A DNA stretch of 64,000 bases, taken from NCBI GenBank assembly GCA_035048815.1, contig JAUCBN010000042.1:15228501-15292500 (forward strand), read 5' to 3'. The translations under genes and the position numbers were made by a program. Position 1 is the stretch's first letter. Each line of letters begins with the position of its first letter. The notes beneath the pieces were generated by a model that did not search any database, had not been told where the DNA came from, and saw only the letters and a program-made list of their open reading frames with translations. Shown piece by piece: positions 60,687 through 64,000 of the stretch. Source of the stretch: Abelmoschus esculentus. Lineage: Eukaryota > Streptophyta > Magnoliopsida > Malvales > Malvaceae.

Positions 60687-61974
60687 GTCCTAAGTAATGA
60701 TGTTTCTATATTTATTTTGTTTTATTATGTCTTTGTCTCTTATTACCCTATAAATTAGGAGCGGATATAAAATTTTATATCAGATCATAATTTTTAAGAA
60801 TTTATATTAAATTTTTTTTAAAAAAATTATAATATTTTAGGAGATGTATAATCATATTATCGATATAAAATATAAAAAAAATCAAATTATATAAAATTTA
60901 AATTTTTCTTGGCTGTGGTTTCCATTCCTAGAACAAAACATTATTTGATACATAAAGTTTTTTTTTTCTAATTAAGTATTTAAATATAATTTATTATTTT
61001 AAAGTGATAATAATTTTTTTTTTCAAGATTGCAATAAATAATTTACTTAAACCGTGAAGTTAAATAATTTACCAAAAAATAAACATAAAAGTTCAATTCA
61101 AATATGTAATCTGACAAAATAAATTTAGATTCAAAACTAAATCTTGAGAAAATTTTAAATATTTATTTTTCTTACAATAAATTTAGGTATAAAATCAAAC
61201 CTTGAAACAAAAAATTAACTCTAAAATACATCTCTACGTTATAAAAATAAACTGATTTAATTACAGTATTAAGATTTATTAATAACTTTGCACAAGTATG
61301 AACTGGCTAATATGTAATTGATTGTTTTTTTTAATAAAAACTGTTAGTCTATTAGAAGGAAAAATATTCAAAATAATGATAAAAATTTATGATTATCATC
61401 GTAAAATTAAATATATAATTTAAATATTTTTTTTTAAAATTAGTAATTTTAGATCATACAACGATTATATCTAAAAAATGTTAAAATCTCATCCAAAAGA
61501 CTCGAATAAAAAATATGAATGAATATAATTGTATCGATAAACGAACCAAAAAAGAAATTAAGTTATTGAAAGACTACTGAGAATCAAAAATTAGGATTGG
61601 GTATCATGAGAAACTATTTACAAATATAAATTGTGTATCTAAATTCAATATAAAAATTCGGAGCAGGGAAGAACAACATGATTACATATAAGCGACATAT
61701 TATCAACTGTAGATAAAAAAGTGAACAAATATAAATAAACTATATTTCTTAACAAATTATTTAATAGTATTTATTTAATTAATTAAAATTAAACGAACGA
61801 TTATAAGCATACTTTCATTCATATTCGATTAGTTTTCGTATCTCTTGCATGCTTGATAATTGGAATTCCACCTTTCACATTTTCCTCACATTTGTTTCTT
61901 ACATGATAACACTAATAGTTCATCAATTTATCATTTCTATACGTCTAAGTTTCCTACAACAAAAACTAAAAGAA

Positions 61975-63250
61975 AGGGGGAATTACAATGATGGTCACTG
62001 AATTTTTAGGATACTTTTAATATGGCTATAGGATTCAAAAAAATTTATTGAAGTCGTTGATAGGGGTGATAACGAGCCGAGCCCGAACCAGGCCAGGCTC
62101 GGATCGGAAATATATATATCTGGGCTTGGTTCAGGCTCAAAGCTCGTCAAGCTCAGCTCGGGTTCTGCTCGACTCGGTTTGGCTCGAAATAGATAATTTT
62201 TTATATTATTTTTATTATTTATTTATTTATAGTTTATTTTTTATTTATTATTTGTAGTTTTGTAAGTTTATTTTAGTTTATAATATTCAATTTATTTTAT
62301 TTTATTTATTTTTAGTTGATTTATTCTCAATTATTTTATTTTTTTGTTAAATAAATTATTTTAATATATATATATGTATGTTTATATATAATTATTTCGA
62401 GCTTATTCACGAGCTTTTAGAATCGAATTTAGATAAACTCGACTTGGCTCGTTTAAGTCTCAAATCAAACCCAAATCAAATCGAACTCACTCGAGCCAAA
62501 TTTTAACCGAGTCGAACCCAAATAGCTCGCGAGCCGGCGAGCTCATTATCGCCCCCAGTCATTGATGTTAAGAAAAAAAATTCATCAGTCACTGGGACCG
62601 TTAAGCAGATAACGATAGCTGACATGGCACACTCGTAAAATGGGATAAATCACATATTAATCCACCAAACTTTCTAAAGTTTTTAGAAGTGTGACCGATC
62701 TTTCTAGATTTTTCACTTTTGACCTCAAATTACCAAAACTTTATAATTCAATCTTGTTTTTGTTAAATTTCATAGTTTAACTATCACACCTCCACATTTT
62801 GTAAAAAGAATCCCTTAACTTTAAAAACCGACAATTTAATCCTCAAATTCCAATAGAGAGTTGTAAAGTCTAATCATCACAATTTAATAGAGAAAATTTG
62901 TAACTTCTTAAAGTTCAGAGTTTTTCTTTATAAAAAGTAAAATTGTAATGGTTAAACCATGAATTCTACTGAAATGAGGACCAAATTAAAAAGTTTTAAT
63001 AATTTAAGAGTAAAAAGTACAAAATCTAAATATTTCCGTGTCACTTTTTAAAACCCTAGAAAGTTAAATCGCTCAATACGTGATTTTTTTTTCAATTTTA
63101 GGGGTGTGCCACGTCAACCGTCGTTAGCCGTTTAAATGAAAGTTTTTTTCTTCTTCCGAATGTCGATGACTTTGATGATTTTTTTCTGAAATAGAGGACT
63201 ATATTGAAAGCACGCTAAAAGTTCAATGACCATCGGTGTACTTTACCCTA
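61975..63250. mobile_element. Larger inverted-repeat element containing a nested MITE
   Basis: The left end gatggtcactgaatttttag, followed by gatacttttaatatggctat, and the reverse-complemented right end gatggtcattgaacttttag, followed by cgtgctttcaatatagtcct, are clearly related. A separate MITE (62061-62557) interrupts the left half. Confidence 0.6.
62061..62557. mobile_element. hAT-type MITE with GAGCTCG repeats
   Basis: The inward-read ends are taggggtgataacgagc and tgggggcgataatgagc. The target duplication is gtcgttga (62053-62060) and gtcattga (62558-62565), with one mismatch. Subterminal words gctcg/cgagc are abundant. Confidence 0.75.
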
Positions 63251-63305
63251 ACTAGTTACAGTCTCATAGTCTATTGTTCAATGGTCAAGCATTGACCTGA
63301 ATCAA

Positions 63306-63331
63306 CTATCCTATCCTATCCTATCCTATCC
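63306..63331. repeat. (CTATC)5 microsatellite
   Basis: Five perfect pentanucleotide units, about 200 bp upstream of the third peroxidase ATG. Confidence 0.9.
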
Positions 63332-63427
63332 ACTCTATGTTATTACAACCAGTTTTTGCTTGCATGGCTGCATCTAATGGCTAATGGTTAATGGCCTCCC
63401 TCACAGCACCCAACTCATAAAATATTG

Positions 63428-63434
63428 TATAAAT
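63428..63434 (+). promoter_or_regulatory. TATA box of the third peroxidase gene
   Basis: tataaat lies about 104 bp before the ATG at 63538, much the same spacing as in the peroxidase gene at 57326. A tatata alternative lies at about 63468-63475. Confidence 0.5.
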
Positions 63435-63537
63435 CACTCACATTTGCCAACTTCAAACCATATTTAGTATATATAGGTGTATGTATATGTGTATGTGTAT
63501 AGTGTTTTTTCTTGTCTTATTTTGTTATTTCAGAGCA

Positions 63538-64000
63538 ATGGAGGGTAATTACTCCAAGCACAAGTTCTTTTTCGTGTTTGTTTTGTCGAACATCGTTGTC
63601 GGATCGGTAAAAGGTCATCGGGGCATGCGGGTTGGGTTCTATTCAACCTCATGTCCTCAAGCTGAATTCATTGTTACTTCCACGGTTCAATCTCATTTGC
63701 AATCCGATCCTTCTGTTGGTCCAGCCATACTGAGGATGCATTTCCATGACTGTTTTGTCCGAGGCTGCGATGCTTCGATCCTCATTGACGGCCCTGAATC
63801 CGAGAAACGTGCTGCCCCGAACCTTGGATTGAGAGGATATGAAGTTATCGATGATGCCAAATCGCAACTCGAAGTGGCTTGTCCCGGAGTTGTCTCGTGT
63901 GCCGATGTCCTTGCCCTTGCTGCCCGTGATGCTGTTTTTATGGTAACCAATTAGGCCAGTATCAATGACTGCAACTTATTAGATAGTGCTGTTATTTAGT
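63538..64000 (+). CDS. Class III peroxidase, first exon only (runs off the window)
   Basis: Exon 1 spans 63538-63942 (135 codons) and ends at a GT donor after ARDAVFM, the same junction as in the gene at 57326. It has a signal peptide (FFFVFVLSNIVVGSV), the distal site [27 protein letters not shown] and VSCADVLALAARD. It is clearly a paralogue of 57326 in tandem orientation. The remaining two exons lie beyond the window. The upstream in-frame ATG at 63481 is less likely because the MEGNYSK start gives a compact signal peptide. Confidence 0.9.

Larger units (their letters stand above)
58476..63427. other. Intergenic, densely packed with MITEs
   Basis: No cellular gene is supported in this 5-kb stretch between two peroxidase genes. 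60700-61970 is plain AT-rich DNA. The elements are listed separately. Confidence 0.6.

Noticed and set aside
62048..62257. 69-aa frame
   Set aside because: It lies across the edge of a MITE and is mostly repeat and T-rich sequence.

Overview
This is nuclear DNA from a flowering plant. Genes are split by short GT-AG introns, intergenic DNA is very AT-rich, and the products include a chloroplast antenna protein, a CDPK, class III peroxidases and the chloroplast-division dynamin DRP5B. The codons and proteins are eudicot-like; Malvales (cotton or Hibiscus relatives) is my guess from remembered protein similarity, not from a search.

Layout: (1) 1-2201, the 3' end of a trihelix-type transcription factor gene whose intron holds six copies of a 156-bp tandem repeat. 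(2) 3066-3551, an intronless plant protein of unknown function. (3) 6458-9523 (-), a complete seven-exon group I CDPK. (4) 13.7-14.1 kb, an orphan membrane-protein fragment. (5) 15449-16974, an AVT3-type amino-acid transporter. (6) 20288-21334, an EXORDIUM-like secreted protein. (7) 24633-26973, an RLCK-VII kinase, converging on (8) 27294-28789 (-), a GDSL esterase/lipase. (9) 29.98-30.42 kb (-), a broken NAC104/XND1-like gene. (10) 31977-37380 (-), a 17-exon DRP5B/ARC5 gene, intact apart from one in-frame TGA at codon 464. (11) 38132-39352 (-), a CCCH zinc-finger protein. (12) 40461-42397 (-), a loricrin-like protein with eleven Cys/His repeats, split by a one-base frameshift. (13) 51839-52696, LHCB6 (CP24). 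(14) A class III peroxidase group: a 5'-truncated copy at 53041-53990 (-), a full gene at 57326-58475, and a gene at 63538 that runs off the window.

Four loci carry lesions: NAC104-like, DRP5B, loricrin-like and one peroxidase. Their neighbours are clean, and apart from the lesions the splice sites and exon lengths of DRP5B are intact. This looks like recent decay of redundant copies, as after polyploidy, or in part like assembly errors.

The intergenic DNA is rich in small mobile elements. There is a tRNA-derived SINE family (five copies) and a second weaker SINE-like family (three copies). A 687-bp retroposon is flanked by a perfect 20-bp direct repeat. A LINE zf-RVT remnant lies inside an inverted-repeat element. 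Several hAT-type MITEs are present, two of them nested so precisely that the order of insertion can be read from their 8-bp target duplications. I found no prokaryote-like or virus-like system, no CRISPR array, no rRNA and no convincing tRNA gene. All coordinates were derived by reading splice sites by hand.
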